DNA from: Vanessa cardui
Lineage: Eukaryota; Arthropoda; Insecta; Lepidoptera; Nymphalidae
Reading direction: 5' to 3'
Assembly (NCBI RefSeq): GCF_905220365.1
Contig: NC_061153.1
Location: 9,940,001 to 10,004,000 of the forward strand
Length of the DNA stretch: 64,000 bases
Below the pieces are notes generated by a model. That model searched no databases, was not told the DNA's origin, and was given only the letters and a program-made list of their open reading frames with translations. This document shows, piece after piece, positions 41,691 through 52,896 of this stretch. Position 1 is the first letter of the stretch. Each line of letters opens with the position of its first letter. Both the position numbers and the translations under genes were made by a program.

Positions 41691-42912
41691 TTGAAAATAT
41701 TTCGTTATAGTATCAAAATTGCGGGGGAATCAGAACCAAACTAAACACCGTTTTGACATGAACATTTTATCTAATTCTTATGATGTTATTATTTTAACGG
41801 AAACTTGGCTAACACCTGATATATCTGATGGCGAGTTTATTGACGAGCGGTATATCGTATTTCGCTGTGATCGAGATCGTGCGGCGACTGGCAAGTTGGA
41901 CGGGGGCGGGGTACTAGTAGCCGTGCGGCGCGAGCTGGGTGCCGTGCGCTGCGCGCTGCCTGCGCCCGCGCCGACTGTTGTGGACTGCGTCCCCGTCCAG
42001 TTGTCGGCTTCGCCTCGCGCCAAGCGACACATTATTAATGCAGTGTATATACCGCCCAATCTCTGCGTTGATATATAAATCTCCTATTTAGACCTCCTCA
42101 GTGAACTGCTTCTAAGTGAAAATATACCTAATTTCTATATTGCAGGTGATTTTAATATACCTAAGCTCGACTGGGTTATATTAGATGGTAACAGTGCGCC
42201 AGTAATTAAAAGTGATACTTCTAATGCCGGTAGATACCTTATTCAAACGCTCTCGTTATTGAATGCAACCCAATACAATATTTATAAAAATAATAATAAT
42301 CGCTTATTAGACTTATTTATATCTAATACTGATAGCGAATGCTTTGTTCCCTCGTTAGCTTTGTCTCCTGAAGTATCACATCATCCCTGTTTTATTGCTT
42401 TGACTAAACTAAAAAGTGCATTTCTGTCGGTTCCCCGTCAACAAAGACTAAAACTGTGTTTCAGAAAAGCAGACTATGATAAAATAAACAAGGCTATATC
42501 TGTGGTGGATTGGTGCACCTTATTTTTAAATGAGTCAGCTAACAATATTGTCATTAAATTTTATGAAAAACTGTTTTCAATAATCAAGCAATTTACGCCG
42601 ATAGTTAATGTTAAGCACACAAATTTCCCAGTATGGTTTTCACCTGCCTTGAAACACATATTTAAAGCCAAAACAAAGGTTTGGATAAAATGGAAAAAAT
42701 TAAAAAACGTGGCTGACTATGAATTATTCTCTATGTATCGTAACAGGTTTAGGGCTGAATGTAAAAAATGTTTTGACATGTATATGACACTTATTGAAAA
42801 ATGTATAAATAATAATATAAAAATATTTTGGAACTATATTTCAAATCGCAAAGCTAAACCAGCCATACCCAGTGTAATGTCCTACATGGGTATATCTACT
42901 GATAACCCTTAA
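41690..42912 (+). pseudogene. LINE-C ORF2: endonuclease and linker
   Basis: The endonuclease starts around YQNCGGIRTKL (split frames), then YDVIILTETWLTPDISDGEF (catalytic Glu), GGGVLVAVRREL and INAVYIPPN. A TAA at 42077-42079 ends the frame. It resumes in another frame with FYIAGDFNIPKLDW (Asp/Asn motif) and, after a shift, LLDLFISNTD and SHHPCF (SDH equivalent). The linker (42480-42912: ADYDKINKAISVVDWC; KHTNFPVWFSPALKHIF) is intact. A GC-rich patch at 41880-42020 contrasts with the surroundings. Confidence 0.82.
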
Positions 42913-43028
42913 AGCATATGTAACATGTTCGGCCAATTCTTCCAGTCTGTTTTGAACCTTCAACTTTTAATTTAGACTCTCTGGAACCACTAGATAGTAG
43001 TATTTGTACCCACGTAAATATTTTTAGT

Positions 43029-43270
43029 ATGACATTTTCTGAAGATTCTGTTCTAACGCAATTAAAATTATTAGATTATACTAAAGGGCCTGGACCAGAT
43101 TCTATACCACCCTATTTTTTAAAGTTAACAGCCACTACAATTTATATTCCGCTTACGATAATCTACAATAGGTGCATACAAGAAGGGACATTTCCTGATA
43201 TATGGAAAAATGCAAATATCACACCTGTGTATAAATATGGTACGAGATCAAATGTAGTAATTATCGTCCT
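43029..43270 (+). pseudogene. LINE-C ORF2: RT N-terminal segment before PLE2
   Basis: VLTQLKLLDYTKGPGPDSIP, then FLKLTATTIYIPLTIIYNRC, FPDIWKNANITPVYKYGTRS, then NYRP in a shifted frame, where PLE2 is inserted. It continues at 46330 with NYRPISILSTLAKLF. Confidence 0.85.
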
Positions 43271-43375
43271 TTTAAATTAAACTAGTTACAACGGATTTTA
43301 ATCGCGTATATTAATTATTTTGGACATCCCGACGTTTCGAGCACTTTACAGCGTTCGTGGTCACTGGTAGACTAA

Positions 43376-44014
43376 AGGTCATAGCTCATTAGAGCCACCC
43401 GGCACCCACTCCGCACCGCCTCGTCGCACGGCGTCCACTCGTTGTCGATAGGTGGTCCACGGGTGGACACCGTGTTATCACCAATAAACGTCGCGCGGTC
43501 AACCATTGGACCTCGCATCGTCACCCAGTGGACCCCGTGCTGGCCGCTGGTGGACCCCGCGTGGTCTACGACTGAAGACCGGTTAGTCCACGAATTTTCG
43601 CTTAGTCTGTTAACAATTGGCACTACGTCTACACGTGTGCTTCATAATGTTAAATTTTACAAACCGTGAATCGGCACTCATAGCTGTAGCGCTTGATGCA
43701 GAAGAAAATGAAAGACCCAAGAGAGCAAGGCCAAGGCTGGGAATGAAGGGAGGGTGGGGAGCGGTGCATCGCCAACGCGTCGCCCTCGAGTGAATCACTC
43801 GCAGGCAGCGCGCGGTCTACGTGCGGCAAGCATGCGAGTTGCGAGTTGTCACCGAGTGGTCCACGCGCCGCCCACGCGTGGGCAACTTGCGAGCGAGGCG
43901 ATCCGGAGTTGATGTAATGAGCGTATACCTATAGAAATCCATACAAACAATATCAACCGCACTAGTTGAGGCGGTGAGGGTCGGGTGCCGGGTGGCTCTA
44001 ATGAGCTATGACCT
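43376..44014. mobile_element. 639-bp MITE with 32-bp perfect TIRs and TAA duplication (PIF/Harbinger-like)
   Basis: Ends are AGGTCATAGCTCATTAGAGC continuing CACCCGGCACCC, perfectly inverted over 32 bases and imperfectly to about 47. TAA flanks both sides (43373-43375, 44015-44017). The intact PLE sequence at the right arm (GACTAAGGTGGCATTTG, reversed at 46175-46200) shows the empty site. The interior is GC-rich with GGTCCACGGGTGGAC-type motifs and no transposase. The 3-bp TWA duplication is characteristic of PIF/Harbinger. Confidence 0.92.
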
Positions 44015-44062
44015 TAAGGTGGCATTTGTCTATTTGAAGAACAAAGGAAATAATATTTGCAA

Positions 44063-44325
44063 CTACCGCCAACGATTTCTCAATTGGTATCTTGAGTAAC
44101 GTTCCGGTTGCACGCAGAAGGCACTGACTGTATCTTTAGGTCTTGCAGTCTGTTGGATTTGGGATTTTAAATTTTTAATAAGTGGATCCCAGGTGTTAGA
44201 AAGTCTCCAACCATCTTCTCTATTGAAGTTCGGATGTTTTTGAATTTCAATAGCCTCGCGTAGCATTCTAGGAATGAATCTGTGTTCTTTAGCGAGGATC
44301 TGTGGTTTATCAAATCGGATAAATC
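44063..44325 (-). pseudogene. inverted PLE2 arm, GIY-YIG C-terminal fragment
   Basis: On the minus strand it reads LREAIEIQKHPNFNREDGWR, LSNTWDPLIK and a basic end, matching 45950-46145. It is the truncated opposed copy typical of Penelope insertions. Confidence 0.85.
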
Positions 44326-44334
44326 AATCTGTCA

Positions 44335-46145
44335 AAACAAAGTTTAGATGAATCGACTATTGCGGTATTAAATAAAGGCCTAAATTTTGCACCGGCTCCA
44401 TCCAAAATACCGTTTGAAGACATTATTTGCAATGTGGAGGAGTGTCTTTTCAAAAATAACATCACAGAGGAAGACTCGGAAGCTATTCGACAGGACATTT
44501 CGAGTGTTTTACGTCGAAGCCGGCCACCGAAAAGAAACCTTACTCGTAATGAATCTATTGCACTGAAGAACTTACGCAACAATAAAGACATTACAGTCCT
44601 CCGAGCAGATAAGGGAAACGCGACCGTTGTGATGGATACGTGTGATTATAACCAGAAAATTTCCGCGATTTTATCGGATGTAAAAACTTATAAAAAAAGT
44701 AACTAAAGACCCTACTTATAACATTCTTAAAAAGACATCCGCATTAACATCAAGAGAAACTAAATCTGGACAAAAAATCACTCGTGCCTACATGTGCAAA
44801 GCCTCCAAAACTGTATGGGTTACCTAAGATCCATAAAACTGGTGCTCCGCTGCGTCCTATTGTAAGCCAAATCGATACACCAACATATAGATTGGCTCAA
44901 CACATAGCAAGGATATTATCACCCCTCCGAGGACACACTGCGGCGTATGTCAAGGATTCTTACCAGTTTGTTGGTGAAATCAAAGACCTTAAATTAACTA
45001 ACAACGAGACAATGGTTAGTTTTGATGTCCAGTCATTGTTTACCTGCTTACCCATACAAGACTGCATCCAAATTGTCAAGAGGAAACTACAGACACATAA
45101 CATGCCTATTGAATATGCAGAGCTGTTACATCACTGCCTCACATCCGGTTATTTGTTGTGGAATGATAAATTCTATGTACAAGTTGACGGGGTAGCCATG
45201 GGTCCTCCAGTATCCCCCGTGGTCGCCGATTTATTCATGGAAGACCTGGAGGAGAGAGCTCTTCGCTCCGGACCAATAACACCTAGGTTTTATAAACGGT
45301 ACGTAGATGACACTTTCACAATATTACCTAGTGATCTGACATCTGCATTTTTAGTACATCTTAATTCTATAAATAAAAACATTCAATTTCTCTCGCACCA
45401 CCACCCTAGTCAGTTAGCTACCGTTGGCAAATCTTTGTTTCAGAGAGCCCACCATCTCTGCGATGCTGAACACCTAGAGGACGAGCTACGTCAGGTCAAG
45501 CTTGCACTCCACCAGAACAAGCTGCCCGTTCCTCGCCAGCATCGCAGAAGCCGTATCAAGCCACCCACAGTTGAGCGACAACCTGCATTTCTACCATTTG
45601 TGAAGGGAGTTACAGACAGGATTGGCAACATCTTGAAGCGAGCTTCAATTAAAACCGTTTACAAGCCTCATAAGAAAGTGAGCCAGTTCTTGAGACCTAT
45701 CAAGAGTAATATTCCTTTACAAACTGCAGGAGTATATAAACTCGAATGTGAGTGTGGTTTATCTTACATAGGCCAAACAAAGAGAAGTATCGGTACCAGG
45801 GTCAAGGAACATATAGGGGATGTCAAAAATAGGCGTTCTTCAAAGTCTGCAGTCTGTGAACATGCTCTGGATAAACCTAACCATTTTATCCGATTTGACA
45901 AACCACAGATCCTCGCTAAAGAACACAGATTCATTCCTAGAATGCTACGCGAGGCTATTGAAATTCAAAAACATCCGAACTTCAATAGAGAAGATGGTTG
46001 GAGACTTTCTAACACCTGGGATCCACTTATTAAAAATTTAAAATCCCAAATCCAACAGACTGCAAGACCTAAAAATACAGTCAGTGCCTTCTGCGTGCAA
46101 CCGGAACGTTACTCAAGATACCAATTGAGAAATCGTTGGCAGTAG
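44335..46145 (+). pseudogene. PLE2 polyprotein: N-terminal region, RT and GIY-YIG endonuclease
   Basis: N-terminal part (44335-44704): LLNKGLNFAPAPSKIP-like block, ITVLRADKGNATVVMD. A run of seven A near 44693 causes a frameshift where YKKVTKDPTYNILKK should continue. From 44784: KPPKLYGLPKIHKTGAPLRP, VSFDVQSLFTCLP, GPPVSPVVADLF (S to P in the motif) and YKRYVDDTFTIL. An in-frame deletion after NINKNIQF removes 43 residues present in PLE1 (2588-2717). The GIY-YIG domain follows intact to 46145. Roles are as for PLE1. Confidence 0.88.
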
Positions 46146-46329
46146 TTGCAAATATTATTTCCTTTGTTCTTCAAATAGACAAATGCCACCTTAGTCTACC
46201 CGTGACCACGAACGCTGTAAAGTGCTCGAAACGTCGGGATGTCCAAAATAATTAATATACGCGATTAAAATCCGTTATAACTAGTTTTATTTAAATGTAT
46301 AATAATCGCGAAAATTTAAGACAACATTA

Positions 46330-47634
46330 AATTATCGTCCTATTTCTATATTATCGACCTTGGCAAAACTTTTCTAGAGGCTTGTGCATATGCAACTATA
46401 TCCTATAATGCATAATGAAATCATAAAAGAGCAACATGGTTTTGTTCAACGTAGGTCAACTGTTACAAATTTGGCACTTTATACTAATTACTTATTTCAA
46501 AATATGGACAACAGAATACAGGTAGACGCTGTGTACACGGATTTCCGAAAAGCTTTTGACAAGGTCGCTCATAAAATTCTGTTAAAAAAATTGCATTCAA
46601 CGGAATTCGAGGTAATCTTTTACGCTGGTTTTCTTCTTACATAGTTAAAAGGTCTCAGAAAGTTGTAATTAATGGCTTTGAGTCAGACTCATATATTGCA
46701 TCATCTGGTGTACCCCAAGGATCTATTCTTGGTCCCCTACTCTTCATAATATTTATAAATGACATATACAAATGCTTTAAACACAGTAGATTCTTACTTT
46801 ATGCAGATTATATCAAGGTCTACTTAGGAATTCATACCGTATCAGACTGCCTAAAGTTGTAGGATGACCTTGACAGGCTTTCTAGTTACTGTTCAGCTAA
46901 TAAGTTATATCTTAGTCCATTTAAGTGTAATACAATTACTTTTACAAAAAAAACATAACGTTATCCAATATAAGTATTGTTTACAAGAATCTGAATTGGA
47001 AAGAGTTTCAAATGTACGTGACTTGGGCGTAATACTTGATCAAAAACTTACTTTTTATCTTCATATAGACAATATTGCAAATAATGCGTTTAAAATGTAC
47101 GGTTTTGTCATGAGAAACACTAATGACTTTAAAAACTCTAATACATTAGTACGTTTATATTGTAATCTAATAAGACCTCATCTTGAATATGCTTCACAGA
47201 TCTGGAACCCTATTTACAATAAATACATAGCCCAAATTGAACGCGTTCAACATAAATTCCTACGTTCCGTATGCTATAAATGTTCTCACTGCCGATTATC
47301 CTATGACCAACTTCTTAAAAAATACAAGTTAATTTCTCTTAATAATAGGCGTAAGCTCCTAGATGCGACGACTTTATACAATATATGTAACGCAAAAATC
47401 GACTGTCCAGAACTATTGGGTGAAATACATTTTTGATACCTACCAGACCGTTGCGACAGACTCGCGAGGCTAGACTGTTCGCTATCAAAAAATGTAATTC
47501 CAATGCTGGCAAACGAGCACCTTTATATCGCTTATTGCAAAGTTACAATGAAACCTTTAACAAAATTGATATTTTTGTTTATAATAACAATAGAAAGTAT
47601 AAATTAGATTTACTTAAATGTTTACGTGATTGAA
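46330..47634 (+). pseudogene. LINE-C ORF2: reverse transcriptase, active site mutated
   Basis: After PLE2 the RT resumes: NYRPISILSTLAKLF, a TAG, IIKEQHGFVQRRSTVTNLAL, VDAVYTDFRKAFDKVAHK (catalytic Asp), then, after a frameshift, SSGVPQGSILGPLLF and LLYADYIKVYLG. The usual YADD reads YADY, so one catalytic aspartate is lost. The thumb region (VRDLGVILDQKLTFYLHI; IRPHLEYASQIWNPIY) is open at 46864-47436, and a short C-terminal frame runs to 47634. It is dead by several lesions. Confidence 0.87.
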
Positions 47635-47856
47635 CGTGATGTTGTTGGGATGTTTATCTAATAAGAATATAATTATTTACCCGTAATCTACTTTTATATA
47701 GTCTGTCTTTGTTCCTTATATTTTTTAATGTATCCGTGGACAATGTTGTGGATTGTACAAATACTTTTAAGCCTATCTTTAGATTACTACTTTTGTTACC
47801 ACTTCTTTTTTTTTGTGCAATTGTTTATTGTTCCTCAATAAAGAATAAAAAAAAAA
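47635..47856 (+). other. LINE-C 3' UTR and poly(A)
   Basis: AT-rich. Ends with CAATAAAGAAT followed by A10, where LINE-B sequence resumes. Confidence 0.75.
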
Positions 47857-47869
47857 TGTTACACTATCA

Positions 47870-50360
47870 CACACTAAACTTCTTTTAGGTGTTTATTATA
47901 GTCCGTCGCAGAATGTGGATTATTTTTTAAGTTTTGAAAATCCGTTGGAGTCATTCGTACCCTCGTACAGTCATACGGTGGTCATGGGTGACTTCAATAC
48001 ATGTCTGCTTAAAAATGATTGTCGGTCATCTCGTCTGACATCGCTTGTCAACGGGGTGAATATGACAATCTTGCCACTTTCTGCTACGCATTGTTTTCCT
48101 CATTCTGTTCCTTCTCTTCTTGATTTAATCATTGTGTCATCTATTGACCATGTTGAAAAACATGGCCAATGTGATGTGCATGCCTTTTCTTACCATGATC
48201 TTTTATATCTATCCTATAAAATCAAACCCCCGAAGGCAAAATCAAGAATTCTTTTTTGCAACGCAATTTTGCTGAGATGGATTTAGAGCGTCTGCAAGCT
48301 GATGCTGCTGAGATTGATTGGTCAGTGGCGTTAAATGGAAATACTGTTAATGAACAGGTTGGTGTATTCAATTCGCTTTTAACTAAACTTTATGATACAC
48401 ATGGACCTGTTCGGCGTATTCGTATAAAACATTTACCGGCACCATGGCTTACCTCAGATACAAAAAGTCTCCAAGAAAAGAAAAATTTAGCTAAAGCCAA
48501 ATATTAATCTAATCCGTCTGACACAAATAAAGAAAAATATGTAAAGTATCGAAATCGCTGCTACAGGCTTTGTAGAGACACACATCGACGGCATATTCAC
48601 AAAGCTGTAGTTGAGGAGGGCGATACCTCTAAAGTTTGGAAATTTCTGAAGTCTCTTGGAGTTGGGAAAGCTCAGTCGGATACAAACTTTAATAATGTCG
48701 ATCTTAATCAGCTCAATAATCATTTCGCGTCAGCAGTTGCTATCGATGGCACTGTCAAATCAAAAACAATAAACAATCTTTCTGCTTCATCCACTACAGC
48801 ATTCCCATCTTTTAGTTTTAGTCAATTAACTGAGGGTGATATTAAGAAGAATATTTTAGCTATAAATTCTGATACTGTCGGCGCTGACTGCATTAGCCGT
48901 AAAATGATAATTCCTATCATCAATCCAATCTAATCCGATTGGATTTAATAATTCCATTAATACTGATATTTATCCTTCCTCCTGGAAAGACGCTCAAATT
49001 GTCCCATTACTGAAAAAAGTTAATCCATCGTCCTATAGTGATTTCCGCCCTATATCCATACTTCCTTTTCTCTCAAAAGTCCTGGAGCGCCTTGTTTACC
49101 AACAACTTAATTTATTCCTAACCAAAAGCAACTATGTAACCCACTTCAGTCAGGATTCCGAACTTGTACGGAAACATAGTACGGCTACTGCTTTAGTTAA
49201 GATCGCCGATGACATCAGATTAGCTATGTATAACCAGGAAGTTACAGTTTTGACATTACTGGATTTCAGTAATGCCTTCAATACTGTTGATTTCGACATA
49301 TTACTATTTTAATTTATTTTAATATATCTCCTACTGTAATTGACTGGTTTCGTTGTACATGGCCGCAGACAAAGAATCCGAGTTCAGGTCTCTTATTCTG
49401 ATTGGTCAATTTTAAGTGCCGGTGTGCCTCAAGGCGGAGTGCTTTCACCTCTGCTATTTTCCATTTTTATTAATTCTATAACTCACAATATATCTTCTCT
49501 CTACCACCTGTATGCCGACGATTTTCAGATTTACTGTCACTCTAAGTTAATAGATTTGCCACTGACAATACAGACAATTAACTCAGACTTAAAAAAGATC
49601 TTAAGTTGGAGCAATTCATTCGGTCTCAAAATAAATCCACTTAAGTGTCAATCTATTATTATTTGCAGTCCAATATTAATCTCACGAATAGATTTTTCTC
49701 TTTTATCCCCTATATTATTTGACAATGTCATAATTCCATACAGTGATAAAATTAAAAATCTGGGTATAATTTTCGATAAAACCCTTTCTTGGAATCCACA
49801 AATGAGTGAGGTAAGCAGAAAACTGTTTGTTGCTGTTGGTTCCCTACGTAGATTACGTAACCTTTTACCGATTCCCACCAAAATTGCGTTAGCACAATCT
49901 ATCCTTTTACCAATTCTTGATTATGCAGATTGCTGTTATCTTGATCTTAGAGAAGATCAATTGAACAAACTTGAGCGCATTCAAAATTTTTGCATCAGGT
50001 TCATATTTGGGCTTCGCAAGTATGACCACATTTCCGATTTTCGCGAAAAGCTCGAGTGGCTCCCGATCCGCCTTCGCAGGAATACACACATTCTCTCTCT
50101 TCTCTACTGTATACTTTTCAACCCCAATGCCCCTATTTATCTAAAACAGTCCTTCCAATTCCTTAGTGATTCCCATTTCCGCAGTCTTCGCTCGGAACAA
50201 AACCTTACTCTTAAAACTCCTTCCCATACTTCTTCCTTTTTTACTAAATCCTTCTCTGTCCAAGCAGTACGCTTGTAGAACTCCTTGCCCATAAATATAA
50301 GACGTGCACAATCCGTTGCTGCTTTTAAGAGGCTTCTAAAAAACTGTTATTTGTCATTGT
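47870..50360 (+). pseudogene. LINE-B ORF2 part 2: endonuclease C-terminus and reverse transcriptase
   Basis: TVVMGDFNTCLLKN and HSVPSLLDLIIVS complete the endonuclease. The linker includes HAFSYHDLLYLSYKIKPPKA and IKHLPAPWLTSDT. The RT follows in several frames: SSYSDFRPISILPFLSKVL, VLTLLDFSNAFNTVDFD (catalytic Asp), SAGVPQGGVLSPLLFSIF, YHLYADDFQIYCH (active site intact), INPLKCQSIIICSP, LGIIFDKTLSWNPQMS and LPILDYADCCYLDL, to YLSL at about 50360. Stops or shifts occur near 48507, 48930, 49310 and 50277. It is the reference copy for LINE-A and LINE-K. Confidence 0.88.
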
Positions 50361-50745
50361 AAATCGTTGTAATTTTATTTATGAAATATAATAATACTTT
50401 ATATATAAGTATGTATTTTAATGTATTTGAATTTATTTATAAAACATATGTATTATTTTGTTTATACACGTATTTATATGTTATATATAACATGTATTAA
50501 TCGTACGTATGTATGTTATGTAGATATGTTATGTTTGTGTATATGTGATTTACCTAAAAGGTGTACACCTCCGAACCCCTTTCTTAGAGTATTCAATGTC
50601 CTCTATCCATAGGTTGTCTGGAAGAGATCGCTCTTTTAGCGATAAGACCGCCTTTTGTACCGTGTTTTCTATTTTGTTGTGTTACTTCTTGTATTTTTTT
50701 GTTTCGGTGAACAATAAAGTATATTTATCTTATCTTATCTTATAT
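50361..50745 (+). other. LINE-B 3' UTR with conserved hairpin and (TTATC)n tail
   Basis: GGTTGTCTGGAAGAGATCGC, with hairpin ATCGCT(50627-50632)/AGCGAT(50638-50643), GACCGCCTTTTGTACC, ACAATAAAGTATA, then TTATC repeats. Confidence 0.88.
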
Positions 50746-50766
50746 GGCGAGTATATATGCATACAT

Positions 50767-51975
50767 TTAGTTTTTTTCGTTTCCATTGTCATGTGCCCAT
50801 TTGCAGATATTGTCGAAGTCCTCCTGTATATATTTTTGAACTTCAGTTATATCTTTTGACGCATACATTAAACACATATCATCTGCATACATGAACACCC
50901 GACATTTATTGGCAATATTAGACACACTGTTAACATGCATAATGTAGCCGACCGGCTCCGTGTTCGGGCCGGTCGGCTCAAACTGTTTTAAAAATTTTGG
51001 AATATTTATTGACATATTCTAGAAAGGCTACGCTTCGATTCCACCGCCTCATATCATATAAGTCATATAATTTATTTCTACTTTTATAAATACCAACAGT
51101 AGCCCAGTCACTAAACTTTATGTAAACTAATTTTGTGTTACTATAACATGATTTTATTTTAAATATACTGATAAATTCTTTTAATATTACTTCAAAAAAT
51201 GAATTATAAAGCTCATTTGGATCCTGTGTCGTAAGATCTAGATTAGACAATTTATACGCCACAATATCTTTAAAACAATGTAATTTGTTAGCCGTTATTG
51301 GCCTGTATGTGATTTTTTTACAATGATTTATTTCTTTGTGTTTAAATAAAAACTTCTGACCACAATGGTCAGAAGTTAAATTATTTATAATTGATACTTC
51401 ATATATTTCACAGTAACAAAACACATTATCAATACACGTAGAAGTATCGTCGGTTATTCGCGTCGGTTCATTACCTCTATGGGTTAAATTAAATAACATA
51501 AACAAGGCGACCAACCGAAAACTTAACGTAGTTTCTTTAAGTAAATCGACGTTAAAGTCCCCACATACAATTTTATATTCATTACTTTTACATATATTTT
51601 TAAGAATGTCCTCCATATTGGTTTCAAACAAATAAAAATCTCCCGATGGGGGCCTGTACACGCAGACTATAATGTACTGTGGAAATTCCACGCAGGATAG
51701 TTCGATAGTACGTTCGATAGAGAGGGTCACAATATCTTTTCGAGATTTACAAACGATATCATTCCCTCTTACGAATGCATTTGACAGTTTAAAGTTTGGG
51801 ATATTAAATATGTCATTTTTTTTACCCAATGCTCTGTGAAACAAAATACATGAATTTTATAACACTCCGAAAATAATTCTATTTCATGATCTTTGCCACC
51901 TATGCCCTGTATATTTTGATGTATAATATTTAAGTTAGAGGGCGCAGATGTTGTCGTTTTATTTAGTTTATGTAA
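50767..51975 (-). pseudogene. LINE-G: endonuclease fused by deletion to an RT active-site fragment
   Basis: On the minus strand: NIIHQNIQGIGGKDHEIELF (Asn motif, about 51880-51940, in a neighbouring frame), HRALGKKNDIFN, RTIELSCVEFPQYIIVCVYR, KIVCGDFNVDLLKE (Asp/Asn), NLTSDHCGQKFLF (SDH) and a linker to 51000. Then, with almost the whole RT N-terminal half missing, SNIANKCRVFMYADDMCLMY (active-site box) follows. A GC-rich inverted repeat at 50946-50978 lies at the join. A 5' fragment of the same family is at 61455-61592. Confidence 0.78.
50946..50978. repeat. GC-rich inverted repeat (11-bp arms)
   Basis: AGCCGACCGGC and GCCGGTCGGCT around an 11-base loop, in otherwise AT-rich sequence. Confidence 0.92.
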
Positions 51976-52896
51976 CGATGTACAGTTATTTTTTATATAA
52001 AAAAAAATACATATATGTATATTCGGTTAAAATAAATAAATAAAAATTAAATAAACATACAATAAAACGGCACTATTTACATTTTAAATAATTAAGTACA
52101 TACATATGTCATGGCAACATATGTATGTATATAGTTTTAAAATATTAAGGGGATTACAACGCTCAAACTCTAAAAATACGCTCTCTTAAAGAAAGTTTGT
52201 AGACGAATTCTTTAATGTATTTTCTATAAAAAATGTACAAGTAAACAAGAGAATATGAGAAAAACTTTGTGTTGTTTAATTTTTTTATAAACTTGACCAA
52301 ATATTGCCAAAAAAATTGGGAAAATAGGTCTTTTTTAAACTAAATATTAAATTGTCTACATAACGGCTAGGTCATTTTGTATGATATTTATACTAAAAGA
52401 AAGAGAAAAACCTGTTTAACAAATCGTGTTGTTTATTTTCACGTTTTTATTTTTATATTTTTTAATAATCAATTATAACCCGAATCTTTACAAAGTTCCC
52501 CACCAAGCACCCCCGCTATGCCCGTGACGCTTGCTCGGGATTCGTCTTGTCACTGTCAGTGTCTTGGCGACTCTTACGACAAGTGGACTTTACGTGCTTT
52601 TTTCTGTTCAAATAATATTTTAAATTTACTATTATTGAATAAAATTCTTGTCTTAATGTTAAGTTAATAAGCGTAATAAAACTCAGTTTTTATTAAAATT
52701 TTTCTCGAAATTATCATAGACTATGCCTAAATATAAAAATAAAAGACAAGTGAAGCGTCCTACAGCAGGCATCCTCACCTAACAAGTATATACGTCAGTT
52801 TAGTGCGTTTACAAAATACTATTTATAAGTATTCATATGAAAAAAAAAGAAATACGGCTTGTGAGCTTGGACACTAATAACTTTGTACATCAGAAA
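51976..52896. other. AT-rich region with one short open frame
   Basis: Mostly A/T-rich. A GC-richer part at 52495-52610 is followed by ATG at 52722 with a 19-codon basic peptide (PKYKNKRQVKRPTAGILT). It could be the start of a lost transposase gene, but this is too short to call. No TE boundary is seen. Confidence 0.35.

Larger units (their letters stand above)
43271..46329 (+). mobile_element. Penelope-like element, copy 2 (PLE2)
   Basis: A 3059-bp insertion between copies of AATTATCGTCCT (43259-43270 and 46330-46341) in LINE-C. It has the same opposed-arm layout as PLE1: an inverted 3' segment (43271-44325, containing a MITE) and then a longer sense copy from 44326 that includes the N-terminal region. 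Terminal sequences with CCCGACGTTTCGAGCAC occur at both ends in inverted orientation. Confidence 0.9.
40334..47856 (+). mobile_element. LINE-C, 5'-truncated in ORF1, with PLE2 nested inside
   Basis: It starts in an ORF1 with a Baculo_FP-like domain, followed by a long AT-rich spacer, an APE endonuclease, RT (46330-47440) and a 3' UTR ending CCTCAATAAAGAATAAAAAAAAAA at about 47856. It is located in LINE-B ORF2. A target duplication could not be resolved beyond ATG/CA-type overlaps. PLE2 occupies 43271-46329. Confidence 0.82.
38515..50745 (+). mobile_element. LINE-B, with LINE-C nested at about 40334-47856
   Basis: 5' part 38515-40333, 3' part 47857-50745. The endonuclease frame breaks at EHLFIS and resumes with VTLSHTKLLLGVYYSPS, which aligns with LINE-A (EHIFIEV...HLKLLLGVFYSPS). 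The 3' end has the ATCGCT hairpin and (TTATC)n. The 5' end abuts LINE-E copy 2, and some of ORF1 is lost. Confidence 0.88.
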
